Positions 7,635 through 17,525 of a DNA stretch of 64,000 nt are shown here, piece after piece; position 1 is the stretch's first letter, and each line of letters opens with the position of its first letter. This DNA is from CAZQGO01 sp964593065 (lineage in GTDB: Bacteria > Oederibacteriota > JAAXVQ01). Position numbers and translations under genes: made by a program. The DNA lies in contig CAZQGO010000006.1 of NCBI GenBank assembly GCA_964593065.1, positions 61,694 through 125,693 of the forward strand, in the 5' to 3' direction. The notes under the pieces were generated by a model that made no database searches, was not told the origin of the DNA, and worked only from the letters and a program-made list of their open reading frames with translations.

Positions 7635-8816
7635 GTGCGCATTCTCTACGCGCTCACAGCCTATCCGCCCGCCACCGGCGGGGCCCAGACCCATTTTCAT
7701 GAAATCGCCCGCCGCCTCGTCTCCCGGCACGAGCCGCGGGTGGCCTGCCACTGGCGGGAAAACCGCACGGACTGGCTGGGAGGCGTGACCTGGAACGCGC
7801 CGGGTTGCGGGACCTTCGAGCAGGACGGTGTGCCCGTGCACCAGGTCAACCTGGACGCCGGCCAGCGCCGCGCGCTCGCGTTCTGGGCGCGGGCCTACTA
7901 CCTGGCCATGGGCGCCTCGGTCCGCAGGATTTCCGAAGCCCTGGAGGCGAACCTCGCCGCCGCCGTCGGGCCGGTCGACCTGGTGCACGCCGGGCGCATC
8001 GGACGCGAGTTCCTGGCCTGGGCCGCCTTCCGGCTGGCGCGCCGCCTGGGCGTGCCCTTCGTACTGACTCCCTTTCACCATCCCCGCTGGTCCGGGTGGC
8101 GCTGGCGCTGGTACACCCGGCTCTACCGCTTCGCGGACGCCCTCCTGGCCCTGACCGCCGCCGAGAAAGATCAGCTGACGCGCCTGGGTGTGGCCCGGGA
8201 AAAGATATACGTCGTCGGACACGCTCCGCTGGTTCCGGACCTGGAACTGCGCGGGGATTATTTCGGCCCGGGTGGGCCGGTGGTTTTATTTTTGGGGCAG
8301 AAGTATGCCTACAAGGGCCTGAAGCAACTGCTGCGCAGCATGCCCCTCGTTTGGCGCGCGCGCCCCGAGGTGCGCTTCGCCTTTCTCGGCCCGCGCACGG
8401 GGTATTCCCGGCGGAAATTCGCCCGCCTTCGCGATCCGCGGGTGATTGAACAGGATCTCGTCCCCGAGCAGGAAAAACTCGCCGCCCTCGCCGCCTGCAC
8501 GATCTTCTGCCTGCCTTCCCGGCAGGAGAGTTTCGGAGGCGTTTTCGCCGAGGCCTGGCGTCTGGGCAAGCCCGTGGTGGGAGGCAACATCCCGGCCGTG
8601 GCGGAAATCATCCGACCGGGCGTCAACGGGGAGCTGGTGGGAACCTCGCCACGGCAGTTGGCCGGCGTCCTCTTGAGCCTGCTGGCGGATCCCAGCAAAG
8701 CCGAGCGGTACGGGCACAACGGCCGGCAAACGGCCGAACGGGACTTGACCTGGGAGGCGGTGGTTGAGCGGGTCGAACGGGTTTACCGGACCCTGCGGGA
8801 AGGCGTTCGGCCATGA
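7635..8816 (+). CDS. GT4 family glycosyltransferase
   Basis: A 393-residue GT4 enzyme starting at GTG 7635 (VRILYALTAYPPATGGAQTH), just after the previous GT4 stop; a longer in-frame reading overlaps that gene. The donor domain has VVLFLGQKYAYKGLKQLL and LPSRQESFGGVFAEAWRLGK, the E(x7)E donor-sugar motif. LDAGQRRALAFWARAYYLA marks a helical insert in the acceptor domain. The stop overlaps the next start as ATGA. Retaining sugar transfer to a lipid-linked intermediate is inferred. Confidence 0.87.
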   Translation: MRILYALTAYPPATGGAQTHFHEIARRLVSRHEPRVACHWRENRTDWLGGVTWNAPGCGTFEQDGVPVHQVNLDAGQRRALAFWARAYYLAMGASVRRISEALEANLAAAVGPVDLVHAGRIGREFLAWAAFRLARRLGVPFVLTPFHHPRWSGWRWRWYTRLYRFADALLALTAAEKDQLTRLGVAREKIYVVGHAPLVPDLELRGDYFGPGGPVVLFLGQKYAYKGLKQLLRSMPLVWRARPEVRFAFLGPRTGYSRRKFARLRDPRVIEQDLVPEQEKLAALAACTIFCLPSRQESFGGVFAEAWRLGKPVVGGNIPAVAEIIRPGVNGELVGTSPRQLAGVLLSLLADPSKAERYGHNGRQTAERDLTWEAVVERVERVYRTLREGVRP

Positions 8817-10396
8817 GCACGCACCTGCCGACGCATGAGCCGCAGCGGCGCGGTCCGGGCGCGGGGGTGTCTTCCCTCAGGTTCCTGACGCGGGCCTGCC
8901 TGGCCGTGGTGCTGGCGCTGGCTGCCTGGATGCGCTTCAGCACCCTGGGCCGCCACAGCCTATGGCTGGATGAGATCGGCCAGATCGGCATGGCGGCGCA
9001 TCCCCTGCCGGTTTTGTGGCGGGATCTGGCCTGGCACCTGTCTCCGCCGCTGGACTACTGGATCACCCACGTGGTGTTTCATTTCACCCACGACACCGCC
9101 TGGCTGCGCCTGCCGGCAGCCGTATTCAGCCTGGCCGCATTGGGGTTGATCTACCCGCTGGCGCGCAGACTGAGCCGCCCGGCCGTGGGCGTCTTGGCCG
9201 TGTCCCTGGCGGCTTTCGCGCCCTTGCTGTTCATGCTGGGGCAGGAAGTCCGCATGTACAGCCTGTACCTGTGCCTGGCCACGGCGGCCTTTTACTTGGT
9301 GGTCCGGACCCGGAGCAGGCCCGCCTGGGGCTGGTTGCTGGCCGTCAATGTTCTCGGCCTGTACACGCATTATTTCTTCGTCTTCGTCGTGGTGCTGGAG
9401 GCCGTCCTGCTGCTGGCGGTCCTGCCGGCAGGGAAGAAGCGCCTGCGGCCGGTCCTGCTCGTGAGCTTGCTCTCCGCGCTGGCCCTGGTCCCCTGGGTCC
9501 CGCAGATGCTCGCGCAGTATCGCAACCTGCCTGCCGCCGGGATCGGCTACGCCCTGAAACCCAGTCTGAACTTCTTTGTTGAACTCTTGCGGCAGGAACC
9601 CTGTTTCGGTCAGCCCCCCTTCAAATACTGGTATGGCTGGGTCTTCGGCCTGGGGGCGGTCGCGGTGTTCCTGCGCCCGAAGCGCAACGGCTGGCTCATG
9701 CTTTCCTGGCTGGCCCTGCCCGTCCTCGGGCTCTGGGCTCTGTCGTTTTTGAAAAGCATGGTAACCGGCCGCAACCTTATTTTTATTTATCCGGTGTACT
9801 TCCTGCTCATGGCTTTCGCCGCCCACCGCCTGTTCGAACTGGGTGCCGGCTGGTCCCTGCGGGCCCGCCACGGTCGCGCCTGGGCTCGCCGCCTCCTGCG
9901 GACCGGGGACATCGTATTGCTTTCGGTGGCGTTGGGATATGCGGGCTGGAACCTGCTGCCGGGGAACCCCTTCCAAATCGACCACATCCGCAGCAAACCG
10001 CCGTGGCGCGCCCTGGGCAGCCAAATGGACAGCCTGACCGCCCGCGACGCGTTCGTCATGCTGGACGCCAACCAGCGCATCTGCCTGGGTTATTATTATG
10101 ATTTCGGCAATTTCGGCACCTTCCCGGCAAAAACCCTGACCGGCAGTCCGCGCGGCAGATTCCGGCCGACGCCCGGCAGGAAGCGGGCGCTGGTCATTGG
10201 CCGGGACCTGAATTGGGACGACGTGCGGGAACAGAACCTGGACCTGATCATCGGAGACCCTTCGGGCTCCCTGCCGCCGGACTTGGCGGCGCGGCTGGAA
10301 GAAATCCGGCCGATTCCGGGGGCGGTCCTGTTGCGCGTGTTCCGCCTGCGGCCGGATTCCGCGGCAGCCGGTGCCCGCAAGCGGGAGCCGCGATGA
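8813..10396 (+). CDS. GT39/ArnT-like GT-C membrane glycosyltransferase
   Basis: A 527-residue protein with about 11 membrane helices. The first periplasmic loop holds SLWLDEIGQIG, the Asp-Glu catalytic motif of GT-C enzymes that use polyprenyl-phosphate sugars. SPPLDYWITHVVFHF and QEVRMYSLYLCLATAA are also typical of the family. A soluble C-terminal part of about 130 residues follows the last helix. It would add a side-branch sugar on the periplasmic side. Start ATG 8813 and the stop (ATGA with the next gene) are both coupled to neighbours. Confidence 0.85.
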   Translation: MSTHLPTHEPQRRGPGAGVSSLRFLTRACLAVVLALAAWMRFSTLGRHSLWLDEIGQIGMAAHPLPVLWRDLAWHLSPPLDYWITHVVFHFTHDTAWLRLPAAVFSLAALGLIYPLARRLSRPAVGVLAVSLAAFAPLLFMLGQEVRMYSLYLCLATAAFYLVVRTRSRPAWGWLLAVNVLGLYTHYFFVFVVVLEAVLLLAVLPAGKKRLRPVLLVSLLSALALVPWVPQMLAQYRNLPAAGIGYALKPSLNFFVELLRQEPCFGQPPFKYWYGWVFGLGAVAVFLRPKRNGWLMLSWLALPVLGLWALSFLKSMVTGRNLIFIYPVYFLLMAFAAHRLFELGAGWSLRARHGRAWARRLLRTGDIVLLSVALGYAGWNLLPGNPFQIDHIRSKPPWRALGSQMDSLTARDAFVMLDANQRICLGYYYDFGNFGTFPAKTLTGSPRGRFRPTPGRKRALVIGRDLNWDDVREQNLDLIIGDPSGSLPPDLAARLEEIRPIPGAVLLRVFRLRPDSAAAGARKREPR

Positions 10397-12324
10397 TTCT
10401 TCTGGGGCGCGGCTTGTTGTTTGTTGCCGAAAACGGCCTGATGCTGTACGCCGCCCATGCCTGGGCCTGCGCGTTGAACCGCAAGCCGGGCGCGGTGGCG
10501 GACACCCTCCTGGCCACGGGCGTGATTTACTTTTCCCAAATCACTTTCACGGTCCTGCTGCTGGGGATTTTCGCGCCCTGGCTGACCCTGCGCAATCTGG
10601 TGATCGTCAACACCATCCTGTCCCTGGCCATGGCGGCCGCGTGGGGAAGACAACGACGGCCGATTCTGTCCGAGCTGGCCGGCTCGTGGCAGCGGCTGGC
10701 GCCGGGACTGGACCGTGCCGGCAAGATCCTGCTGGCCCTGTTCGCCCTTTTCGCGGGCCTGCTCCTGCTGAAGGTGGTTTTATTCCCGCCCCACGTGTGG
10801 GACGTACTGACCTATCATCTCACGCCGGCCGTGGAGTGGTACCAGCAGGCGCGGATTCCGGCCGTGATTCCCACCCAGGTGGACCGGATGAATTCAGAAG
10901 CCCTGGGTTTGACCGTGCTGAGTTTCTGGAACTTCATCTTCTTCCGGGATGATTTTCTCGTCGCGCTTCCGCAACTGCAATGGGCCCTGCTGCTGGTGCC
11001 GGCCGTGATTTCCCTGGCCCGCCGGTCGGGGATCGGCCGGGGGCTGGCCGTGAAAGCCGCCGTGGCCGTTTTCTTCATCCCCAGCATCCTGATCCAGGCC
11101 TGGACCGTCAAGGACCATGTCGCGCTGACGGCGAGTTTTATCCTGGCCTTGGTTTTCATGGGCAACTATCTCGCGACGCGGGAGCGCGGACAGCTGCTGC
11201 TCACGGGCCTGTCCCTGGGCTTGATGCTGGGCTACAAGCTGGTCGGCGTCGCGTATTTCGGCTGTGCCTGGCTGGTCTGGTTCTATTTCGCCCGGGTGAA
11301 TCCGGTTCCTTCGCAGACGGCGGGGCGCTGGGCGCGCCGGTGCATGGATTTCTCCTGCGTGATCCTGCCGGCCGTGCTCCTGGGCGGGTATTGGTACTTG
11401 AGGAACTTCATCCTGTACGGGCGCCTGCAGGGCAGCCACCACCACCCGCTTTTCGAGGTATTGCAGGGGTCGGTCTGGGAGAGCCTGCTGTTCAGGCTGG
11501 GCGTTTTTACCCGCAACCTCGTCCAGTTCGTGCCGCGCATCCTGGATTACCGCCACGAGTTCGAAGCGAACTTAACGGGTATTTCCGGTTTCGGACCCCA
11601 GTTTTTCGCCCTGGGGCTTCCGGCCATGGTTTTAAGCCTTGCCAGTCTGGCCCTGCCGCGCGAACGAAGGAACCCGGTGCATTTCCCGGTGTACACGGCG
11701 TGGCTGTTGCTGATTTTTTATTTTTTCCTGTACTACACCCTGCACAATTACCGTTTGTTCATGTTTTTTCCCGCGCTGCTCATTCTGTATTCGGCCTACT
11801 GGTTCCAGCGGTCGGGCGCCGGCTCCACGCGGACGGGCCGCGCAATCCTCAACGGCGTCCTGCTGGCCGCGGTCTTGTGGTCGGGACTCATGACGCTCAT
11901 CCCGGCGGGTCAAACTCTTTCGGGCCTGCGGGGATTTCTCCGGCTGGACCGGGGCGAACAGACCGTCGCCAACTTCTGGAGACTCTCTCCGCGTGCGACG
12001 CCGTATGCCTGGATCAGCGATTATTTGCCGGCCTCGGAGCCCCTGGCCGTGCTCACGGACGAAGATTCCTGGAGCTACATCTATTATGATCGCAACTGGC
12101 GCCGGAAACTCCGTTTTTTCAACCGCGGGCGGGACATGAACCAGGCGCTGCAGCGTCCGGTGCCCGTAGGCCGCCTCAAACGCTTCCTGCGGATTCAGGG
12201 CGTGCCGTTCGCGTGCCTGTGCGACAACAGCCTCTGTTATGCCCCCGCGGACCCGGACCTGCTCAAAATCTACCAAGGCCTGTATTATTATGCCGGAGGC
12301 GCCGATGTCCGAAGCCGTCCTTAA
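10393..12324 (+). CDS. Large GT-C-like integral membrane protein
   Basis: A 643-residue protein with about 12-14 membrane helices, starting at ATG 10393, which overlaps the previous stop. The first large periplasmic loop contains HVWDVLTYHLTPAVEWYQQA, which resembles the first loop of GT-C glycosyltransferases and carries an acidic residue where the catalytic Asp would be. The Asp-Glu pair of typical GT39 members is absent. The soluble C-terminal domain of about 110 residues may bind substrate. I read it as a diverged GT-C enzyme with unknown donor; a transport role cannot be excluded. The next start (12305) overlaps it. Confidence 0.65.
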   Translation: MILLGRGLLFVAENGLMLYAAHAWACALNRKPGAVADTLLATGVIYFSQITFTVLLLGIFAPWLTLRNLVIVNTILSLAMAAAWGRQRRPILSELAGSWQRLAPGLDRAGKILLALFALFAGLLLLKVVLFPPHVWDVLTYHLTPAVEWYQQARIPAVIPTQVDRMNSEALGLTVLSFWNFIFFRDDFLVALPQLQWALLLVPAVISLARRSGIGRGLAVKAAVAVFFIPSILIQAWTVKDHVALTASFILALVFMGNYLATRERGQLLLTGLSLGLMLGYKLVGVAYFGCAWLVWFYFARVNPVPSQTAGRWARRCMDFSCVILPAVLLGGYWYLRNFILYGRLQGSHHHPLFEVLQGSVWESLLFRLGVFTRNLVQFVPRILDYRHEFEANLTGISGFGPQFFALGLPAMVLSLASLALPRERRNPVHFPVYTAWLLLIFYFFLYYTLHNYRLFMFFPALLILYSAYWFQRSGAGSTRTGRAILNGVLLAAVLWSGLMTLIPAGQTLSGLRGFLRLDRGEQTVANFWRLSPRATPYAWISDYLPASEPLAVLTDEDSWSYIYYDRNWRRKLRFFNRGRDMNQALQRPVPVGRLKRFLRIQGVPFACLCDNSLCYAPADPDLLKIYQGLYYYAGGADVRSRP

Positions 12325-13207
12325 GCGCTGGCTGCCGCCGGTCATGCTGGCGCTGGCGACCGCGTATTTCACCATCAATCTTTTTCCGCACCGGGTGTCC
12401 GCGGACCGGCTGAATCGGACGTCCTATGTCGCCGACAAACCCCGGAGCCTGGCACGCCAATGGTTTAAATCGGAAGTCCCCGGGCCCGCGGGGGTATTGC
12501 GCGGCCGCGATGCGGCCGGTCGGACCTTCCGCCGCCGGCTGCCGCTTCTCGGCGGAAACCGGGACGCGGCGGGAAGGGAAGTCATCGTGCTGCCCTGGTC
12601 CTCCTCCCGGATTCTGGGGCCGAAGGGCGCGGCGGACCTGACCGCCACCTGGCAGGACGAACCCCTGGCGCTGCATTCGGACCAGCGCGCGGGGACGTGG
12701 TGGCTCGAAGGCCGGACGGTATGCATCGCCCTGGTGACCCGCGACTTTGCCTCCACGCTGGCATGGCTGGTACGCGAGCGCGTCCGGGACGAGGAGGATC
12801 TGATCTTCGTACAGCGGGGCCTGTTCAGCGCCCCAGTCGAGACCGGGGGCTTGCGGCCGGGGGAAGGGCCCCATCCCCAGTTCGGCCTGCCGCGCGTGCG
12901 CTGGGGCCTAATGCCCGGGACACGGTTGCGGCTCCGGGCTCTGCGGCCCTTCACCCTGCGCGTCACCCTGATCCTAACCAGCGACCTGCCGGGGCAAATC
13001 CTGGGCCTGGAAGTCAACGGGAGCCTTCTCCGTGAAATCCCGCTGAAGCCAACTCGACAATTTACCTCCGTGGCCTTTCAGTGTAAGATGCAGACAGGAG
13101 AGAACACGGTCCGGATCGGGTACGCCCTCCGGCACCCTTTCGAGGCCACGGACCCGCGGCCGAGGACCGTTCTCTATTCCCGGATTGTCCTGGAAGAAGC
13201 GCCATGA
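12305..13207 (+). CDS. Single-pass membrane protein of unknown function
   Basis: A 300-residue protein with one N-terminal membrane helix (about residues 7-24) and a large, probably periplasmic domain. The C-terminal half is rich in beta-type segments (TLRVTLILTSDLPGQILGLE, NTVRIGYALRHPF) and looks like a jelly-roll or carbohydrate-binding fold, but I recognise no family. GGAGG at 12295-12299 sits 5 bases before ATG 12305, which decides the start over ATG 12290. It overlaps the end of the GT-C-like gene and its own stop overlaps the next GT2 gene, so it probably works with them. Confidence 0.6.
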   Translation: MSEAVLKRWLPPVMLALATAYFTINLFPHRVSADRLNRTSYVADKPRSLARQWFKSEVPGPAGVLRGRDAAGRTFRRRLPLLGGNRDAAGREVIVLPWSSSRILGPKGAADLTATWQDEPLALHSDQRAGTWWLEGRTVCIALVTRDFASTLAWLVRERVRDEEDLIFVQRGLFSAPVETGGLRPGEGPHPQFGLPRVRWGLMPGTRLRLRALRPFTLRVTLILTSDLPGQILGLEVNGSLLREIPLKPTRQFTSVAFQCKMQTGENTVRIGYALRHPFEATDPRPRTVLYSRIVLEEAP

Positions 13208-14151
13208 AGCTCATCATCCAGATTCCCTGTTACAACGAGGCCCGGATCCTGGCGCAGACCCTGGCGGCCCTGCCCCGGCAGGCGCCCGGTTTCGCGCAGG
13301 TGGAGTGGCTGGTCGTGGACGACGGCAGCACGGACGATACCGCAAGCGTGGCCCGCGAACGGGGCGTGGAGCATGTGGTGCGCATGAACGGCAACCAGGG
13401 ACTGGCCCGCGCCTTCATGGCCGGGCTGCAGGCCGCCCTGGACCTCGGCGCGGACGTGATTCTCAACACGGATGCGGACAACCAGTATCACGCGGGTGAC
13501 ATTCCGGCCCTGCTGGCGCCGATCCTGGCGGGCCAGGCGGACATCGTGATCGGCGCCCGGCCGGTGCAGGAGATCCGGCACTTTTCCCCCTTGAAACGAC
13601 TGCTGCAGGGCATCGGCAGCGGGATCGTACGGCGCTTAAGCCGCACCACCGTGCAGGACGCGCCCAGCGGATTCAGGGCTTTCACGCGCAACGCCGCGCT
13701 GCGGTTGAACGTCTTCAATTCCTACAGCTACACCCTGGAAACCATCATCCAGGCCGGAAACGCCAATTTGCGCATCGCCAGCGTGCCGGTGCGGGTGAAC
13801 CCGCCGACCCGTCCCAGCCGCCTCATGAAGAGCATGGGCGGCTACATCCTGCGCAGCGTTTCGGCCATGGCCGGCGCCTACGTGGTCTACCGGCCGGTGA
13901 GAATCTTCGGCCTGCTGTCCGCGGTTTTTCTGCTTCCCGGGATTTTTCTGGCGATCCGGTATTTGGTTTTCATGCTCACCGGTTCCGGCCGCGGGCACGT
14001 GCAATCCGTCATTGCGGCCGGGGTGCTGGTCTTGGGGGGGATCTTCATGCTGGCCATCGGCATTCTGGCCCACCTGCTGGCCATGAACCGCCGCTTGTTG
14101 GAGGAATTGCGCTACCTGGAACGTTCCTCGGCTCGGGACCAGCGCCCTTGA
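13204..14151 (+). CDS. GT2 polyprenyl-phosphate sugar transferase (DPM1/ArnC-like)
   Basis: A 315-residue GT2 enzyme. IPCYNEARIL and VVDDGSTDDT bind the nucleotide, and NTDADNQYH holds the DxD metal site. Two C-terminal membrane helices at about residues 235-257 and 268-292 place it in the dolichyl-phosphate-mannose synthase/ArnC group. These enzymes load a sugar onto polyprenyl phosphate. Such carriers are the donors for GT-C enzymes, four of which or their relatives lie in this window (8813, 10393, 15862, 33180). That makes this the likely donor-making step for at least one of them. Confidence 0.85.
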   Translation: MKLIIQIPCYNEARILAQTLAALPRQAPGFAQVEWLVVDDGSTDDTASVARERGVEHVVRMNGNQGLARAFMAGLQAALDLGADVILNTDADNQYHAGDIPALLAPILAGQADIVIGARPVQEIRHFSPLKRLLQGIGSGIVRRLSRTTVQDAPSGFRAFTRNAALRLNVFNSYSYTLETIIQAGNANLRIASVPVRVNPPTRPSRLMKSMGGYILRSVSAMAGAYVVYRPVRIFGLLSAVFLLPGIFLAIRYLVFMLTGSGRGHVQSVIAAGVLVLGGIFMLAIGILAHLLAMNRRLLEELRYLERSSARDQRP

Positions 14152-14807
14152 AGCGGCCCGCCCAACCCGACCTCCCCGCCGGCGGGGTGGTCGCGGGAAA
14201 TTACTTCGACAAATACCGCTCGCGCAACCCGGTTCATCGCGCCCTGCTCGCCCGCTTTCTGCGCGAGGCCGCGCTTCTTACCCGCCTGGCCCGGCCGCGC
14301 CGGGTGCTGGAAGTGGGCTGCGGCGCGGGCGACCTGGCCGCCCGGCTGATTTGGCCGCAAGTGGAAAGCCCGCGGCCCGAGCCGGAATATATCGGCACGG
14401 ACGTGAGCGAAACCGAAATCACCCTGGCGCGGAAACGGTATCCGGGACGGAATTTTCAGGTCGCTTCCGTCTATGCCTTGCCTTATGCCGCGAGATCCTT
14501 CGACCTGGTCGTGGCCTGCGAGGTGTTGGAGCACCTGGAACGCCCCGCGGCGGCCCTCGCCGAAATCGGCCGGGTCTGCAGCGGCCACGTGCTCGTGAGC
14601 GTGCCCTGGGAGCCGGTGTGGAGGATTCTCAATCTCCTCCGCGGGCAATACCTCGGCAGCTGGGGGAACACGCCCGGACATCTGCAACATTTTACCTTCG
14701 GCGCGATCCGCAAGCTGGTGGCCGGATATTTCGAAATCCTGGACGTGCGGCGGCCCCTGCCCTGGACCCTGTTGTTGGGCCGTTCCGCGTCCCTTTCCGG
14801 GAAATAA
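14148..14807 (+). CDS. Class I SAM-dependent methyltransferase
   Basis: A 219-residue methyltransferase. VLEVGCGAGDLAARL is the SAM-binding glycine motif I; IGTDVSETEI ends in the acidic residue that binds the ribose; LVVACEVLEHLERP is motif IV of the UbiE/Methyltransf_11 type. TTG 14148 overlaps the previous stop as TTGA. It may methylate a sugar of the polymer or a lipid-linked intermediate; the substrate cannot be told. The 99 bases after it hold no recognisable site except the Shine-Dalgarno of the next gene. Confidence 0.8.
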   Translation: MKRPAQPDLPAGGVVAGNYFDKYRSRNPVHRALLARFLREAALLTRLARPRRVLEVGCGAGDLAARLIWPQVESPRPEPEYIGTDVSETEITLARKRYPGRNFQVASVYALPYAARSFDLVVACEVLEHLERPAAALAEIGRVCSGHVLVSVPWEPVWRILNLLRGQYLGSWGNTPGHLQHFTFGAIRKLVAGYFEILDVRRPLPWTLLLGRSASLSGK

Positions 14808-14906
14808 ACCCCAAGGACTGAACGGGGGCCTGAGCCGGGCGGGACCGCTAGGACGCGCGGAGACATCACCGGAAGCTTCGGGAGGGCAAAGATTCATCGG
14901 CGCTGG

Positions 14907-15860
14907 GTGTCGGGAATAACCATTCTGGGAATAAGCTTGTCCGTGGCGGGCATGTTTTGGGTCATGCGGCCGGTCTATCGGAATTTCCGGCAGCTGGCGG
15001 CTTCGCTGACTCCTTCCCGTCTCCTGCCGGCCGTGGGCTGGGGAAGTCTGGGGTATGCCCTGCTGACCATCCTGCTGGCTCTGGCCTGGTGGTGGCTGGC
15101 CGGCATTTACGGCCGGCGGCCGGAAAGCCTGCGCGGCTATGTGGTCTGGTCCCGGAGTCAGATCGCGAAATACCTGCCGGGAAACGTTTTGCATTATTTC
15201 AGCCGTCAGGTCCTGGGCCGGCAAGTCGGCGTCGGGCATGAAGCCCTGTTGGCCTCGGGCTTGTTGGAAATGGTCAGCCTCATGCTCGCCGCCAGCCTGC
15301 TCGCCCTGTTCGGAGCCCTGCAGGCCTCTTCCGCGGCATGGCGGGATTGGCACGTGATTCTTCTGGCCCTGGGACTGGTCTTAGCGGGCCTGTTCGCCTG
15401 GCCCGCGCTGGAAGCGCTGCTGCGGCGGGTGCCGTATTTTTCCGGCCGGATGCAGGCCCTCCCGAAAATGTCCCTGCGCGCCGCGGCGAAATTATTGTTG
15501 CCGGCCGTAACCGCACACTTCGCTTTTTTTACCGGCACCGGGGCCCTGTTATGGTGGTTGGGGTTGAAATTGTCGCCCGCCACCCCCCGGGCTTTTTTCC
15601 CGTTTCTTTGGGCCTATGCCCTGGCCTGGATGGCCGGAACCATTACACCCGGGGCGCCGGGGGGCCTCGGCGTGCGCGAAGCGGTGCTCGCCCTGCAACT
15701 GGGGCCGATGCTCGGCCAGCCCCAGGCTGCGATGCTGGCCCTGGCCCTGCGCCTGGTCACGGTCTCGGGCGACGTCCTGACGGCGGGTGCGGGCTGGTTG
15801 TTCCACTTCCTGCGGCCGAATCTCCCGGGTGAGCCGCGAGAAAATCCGGAGGGTGGCTGA
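14907..15860 (+). CDS. LPG-synthase TM-domain/UPF0104 family membrane protein
   Basis: A 317-residue protein with about 8 membrane helices. RSQIAKYLPGNVLHYFSRQV and AGTITPGAPGGLGVREAVLA are the two signatures of the lysylphosphatidylglycerol-synthase transmembrane family (UPF0104, AglD/YbhN relatives). These are lipid or polyprenyl-phosphate related membrane proteins often found in polysaccharide loci. The GTG start has no good ribosome site. GGAGGG at 14881-14886 is 5 bases before an in-frame ATT at 14892, which could be the real start and would add five residues. Confidence 0.75.
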   Translation: MSGITILGISLSVAGMFWVMRPVYRNFRQLAASLTPSRLLPAVGWGSLGYALLTILLALAWWWLAGIYGRRPESLRGYVVWSRSQIAKYLPGNVLHYFSRQVLGRQVGVGHEALLASGLLEMVSLMLAASLLALFGALQASSAAWRDWHVILLALGLVLAGLFAWPALEALLRRVPYFSGRMQALPKMSLRAAAKLLLPAVTAHFAFFTGTGALLWWLGLKLSPATPRAFFPFLWAYALAWMAGTITPGAPGGLGVREAVLALQLGPMLGQPQAAMLALALRLVTVSGDVLTAGAGWLFHFLRPNLPGEPRENPEGG

Positions 15861-15861
15861 T

Positions 15862-17445
15862 TTGAAAACGGCCCTGGCGGCGAAGTGGTTCTCCCTGAGC
15901 CTGGGAAACCAATCCCGGAATGAAAGAATCATCACCTGCCTGGGGTTGGCGGTTCTGACCGGGCTGGTCATTTTTCTGCGCCTGCATTCCCTGCACGAAC
16001 CCCTGGAACACGATATCACGAGTTTCGCCTATATCGGTCATGACCTGCTGTCGGGCGGAAAACTCTATACGGATTTGTGGGAGATCAAACCTCCCGGTAT
16101 TTTTCTGATCTATGCCCTGGCCGAACGGGTTTGGGGGTACGGGCCGCAGGCCGTGAATTACCTGGGCATCACCTTCGCCCTGCTCGCCATGGGCTTCGTG
16201 TTCTTGATCCTGCGTCGCTTGGCGAATGGATACACGGCCCTGTTCGGGTCCGCGCTGTGGGCCTTGGCCTCCAATGCCGTCCTGCTCCTGGCGAATGTGC
16301 CGAAAATCGAACTTTTCATTAATGCCTTCATGCTGCTGGGAGTATGGGGCCTGGTCGAATACGTCTACGGCCGGAAAACCTTTCTGTGGCTGGCCGGAAC
16401 GGCTTTTGCCTTGGGTACGTATTTAAAAATAAACGTGTTGTTTCCGGTATTGACCCTGAGCCTGTATTTCGCCTTTCCTATTCCCGGCGCCGGGTGGGGG
16501 AAATGGGCCCGAGAAAAAATCCGCCTGTACCTGAAGTTGTTCCTGCCCGCCCTGGTGCTGTGGGCCCTGACCTGCGTGTATTTTTTCATCCTCGGGCGAT
16601 TCGACGATTTTTACGCTATTGTCTTCAGGGCTACGAGCCATTATGCCGGACACATGGCGGAGAATATCCGGCATTTTTTCACCACCCCGGCGCTGCTGGC
16701 CTCTCCCAGGCTCAAGGAGGTCGCGGTCCTGTGGATCCTGGCCCTGGGCTGGCTGGTCTTGCCTCGGTCCAGAACACGCCCGCTCAAGCGCGGGTTTTTC
16801 CTGTTATGGCTGGTCGGGGAATATATCATGATTTCAGCGGTCCGGATCGTACACCCCTATTATTATCAGGTGCTGCTGCCCGTAGTCACCATCATGGCGG
16901 CCTTGTTCTTGTGGGACAAGGTGGCCTTCCTGGGGGGGCGAGAATCCAAGCTGAAAATTCCGGCGGTGATCCTGCTGCTGGCTTTTTCGCTGGGATATTT
17001 GGCGTATTTTCAGGCCGAATATTTGCGCCTTTCGCCCGAGCAAATCTCCGTAGAACAGTACGGCAGCGATGTGTTTGTCAAGGAACGGGAGCTGGGCCGG
17101 ATTCTGGGCAAAATGACCCAGCCCGGCGAGCGCTTGTTTCAATGGGGGACCGAACCGGGATTCTACTTCTACAGCCGACGGCAGGCTTCCTCGGGCATTC
17201 TCTTCATCCTGTACGTCTACGATACGTATACCCCGGACCTGATCGAAAAGATGGAACGAAAAATCCTGCAGGACGTTGCCTCCCGGCCTCCGGCCTTTTT
17301 CATCTTCAACACCTGGCTGGGCAAACCCGAGGACAACCTGTTTTATCCTTTTTTACTGAAAAATTACCGGCGCTTCAGCACCTTTGACCGCTACATTCTG
17401 TATGAATACCGCTTCCGGAAGCCGTGGCCGCAAGATCAGGGCTGA
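15862..17445 (+). CDS. GT39-like GT-C membrane glycosyltransferase
   Basis: A 527-residue protein with about 11 membrane helices. EHDITSFAYIGHDLLSGG and WEIKPPGIFLIYAL form the first periplasmic loop of GT39-type enzymes, with Asp in the expected catalytic position. Start: TTG 15862 lies just after GGAGGGTGG (15848-15856) and overlaps nothing essential; the longer in-frame reading overlaps the previous gene. A polyprenyl-phosphate sugar donor is expected from the family. It is the last gene before a spacer with an extended -10 promoter. Confidence 0.78.
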   Translation: MKTALAAKWFSLSLGNQSRNERIITCLGLAVLTGLVIFLRLHSLHEPLEHDITSFAYIGHDLLSGGKLYTDLWEIKPPGIFLIYALAERVWGYGPQAVNYLGITFALLAMGFVFLILRRLANGYTALFGSALWALASNAVLLLANVPKIELFINAFMLLGVWGLVEYVYGRKTFLWLAGTAFALGTYLKINVLFPVLTLSLYFAFPIPGAGWGKWAREKIRLYLKLFLPALVLWALTCVYFFILGRFDDFYAIVFRATSHYAGHMAENIRHFFTTPALLASPRLKEVAVLWILALGWLVLPRSRTRPLKRGFFLLWLVGEYIMISAVRIVHPYYYQVLLPVVTIMAALFLWDKVAFLGGRESKLKIPAVILLLAFSLGYLAYFQAEYLRLSPEQISVEQYGSDVFVKERELGRILGKMTQPGERLFQWGTEPGFYFYSRRQASSGILFILYVYDTYTPDLIEKMERKILQDVASRPPAFFIFNTWLGKPEDNLFYPFLLKNYRRFSTFDRYILYEYRFRKPWPQDQG

Positions 17446-17525
17446 TTCTCGCCGGTCTCTTCCACGCGGTCCGCGCTGCGAAGACCGCCGGCCGAGAAAA
17501 AAATAATGCCCGTGAAGATGGCCCG

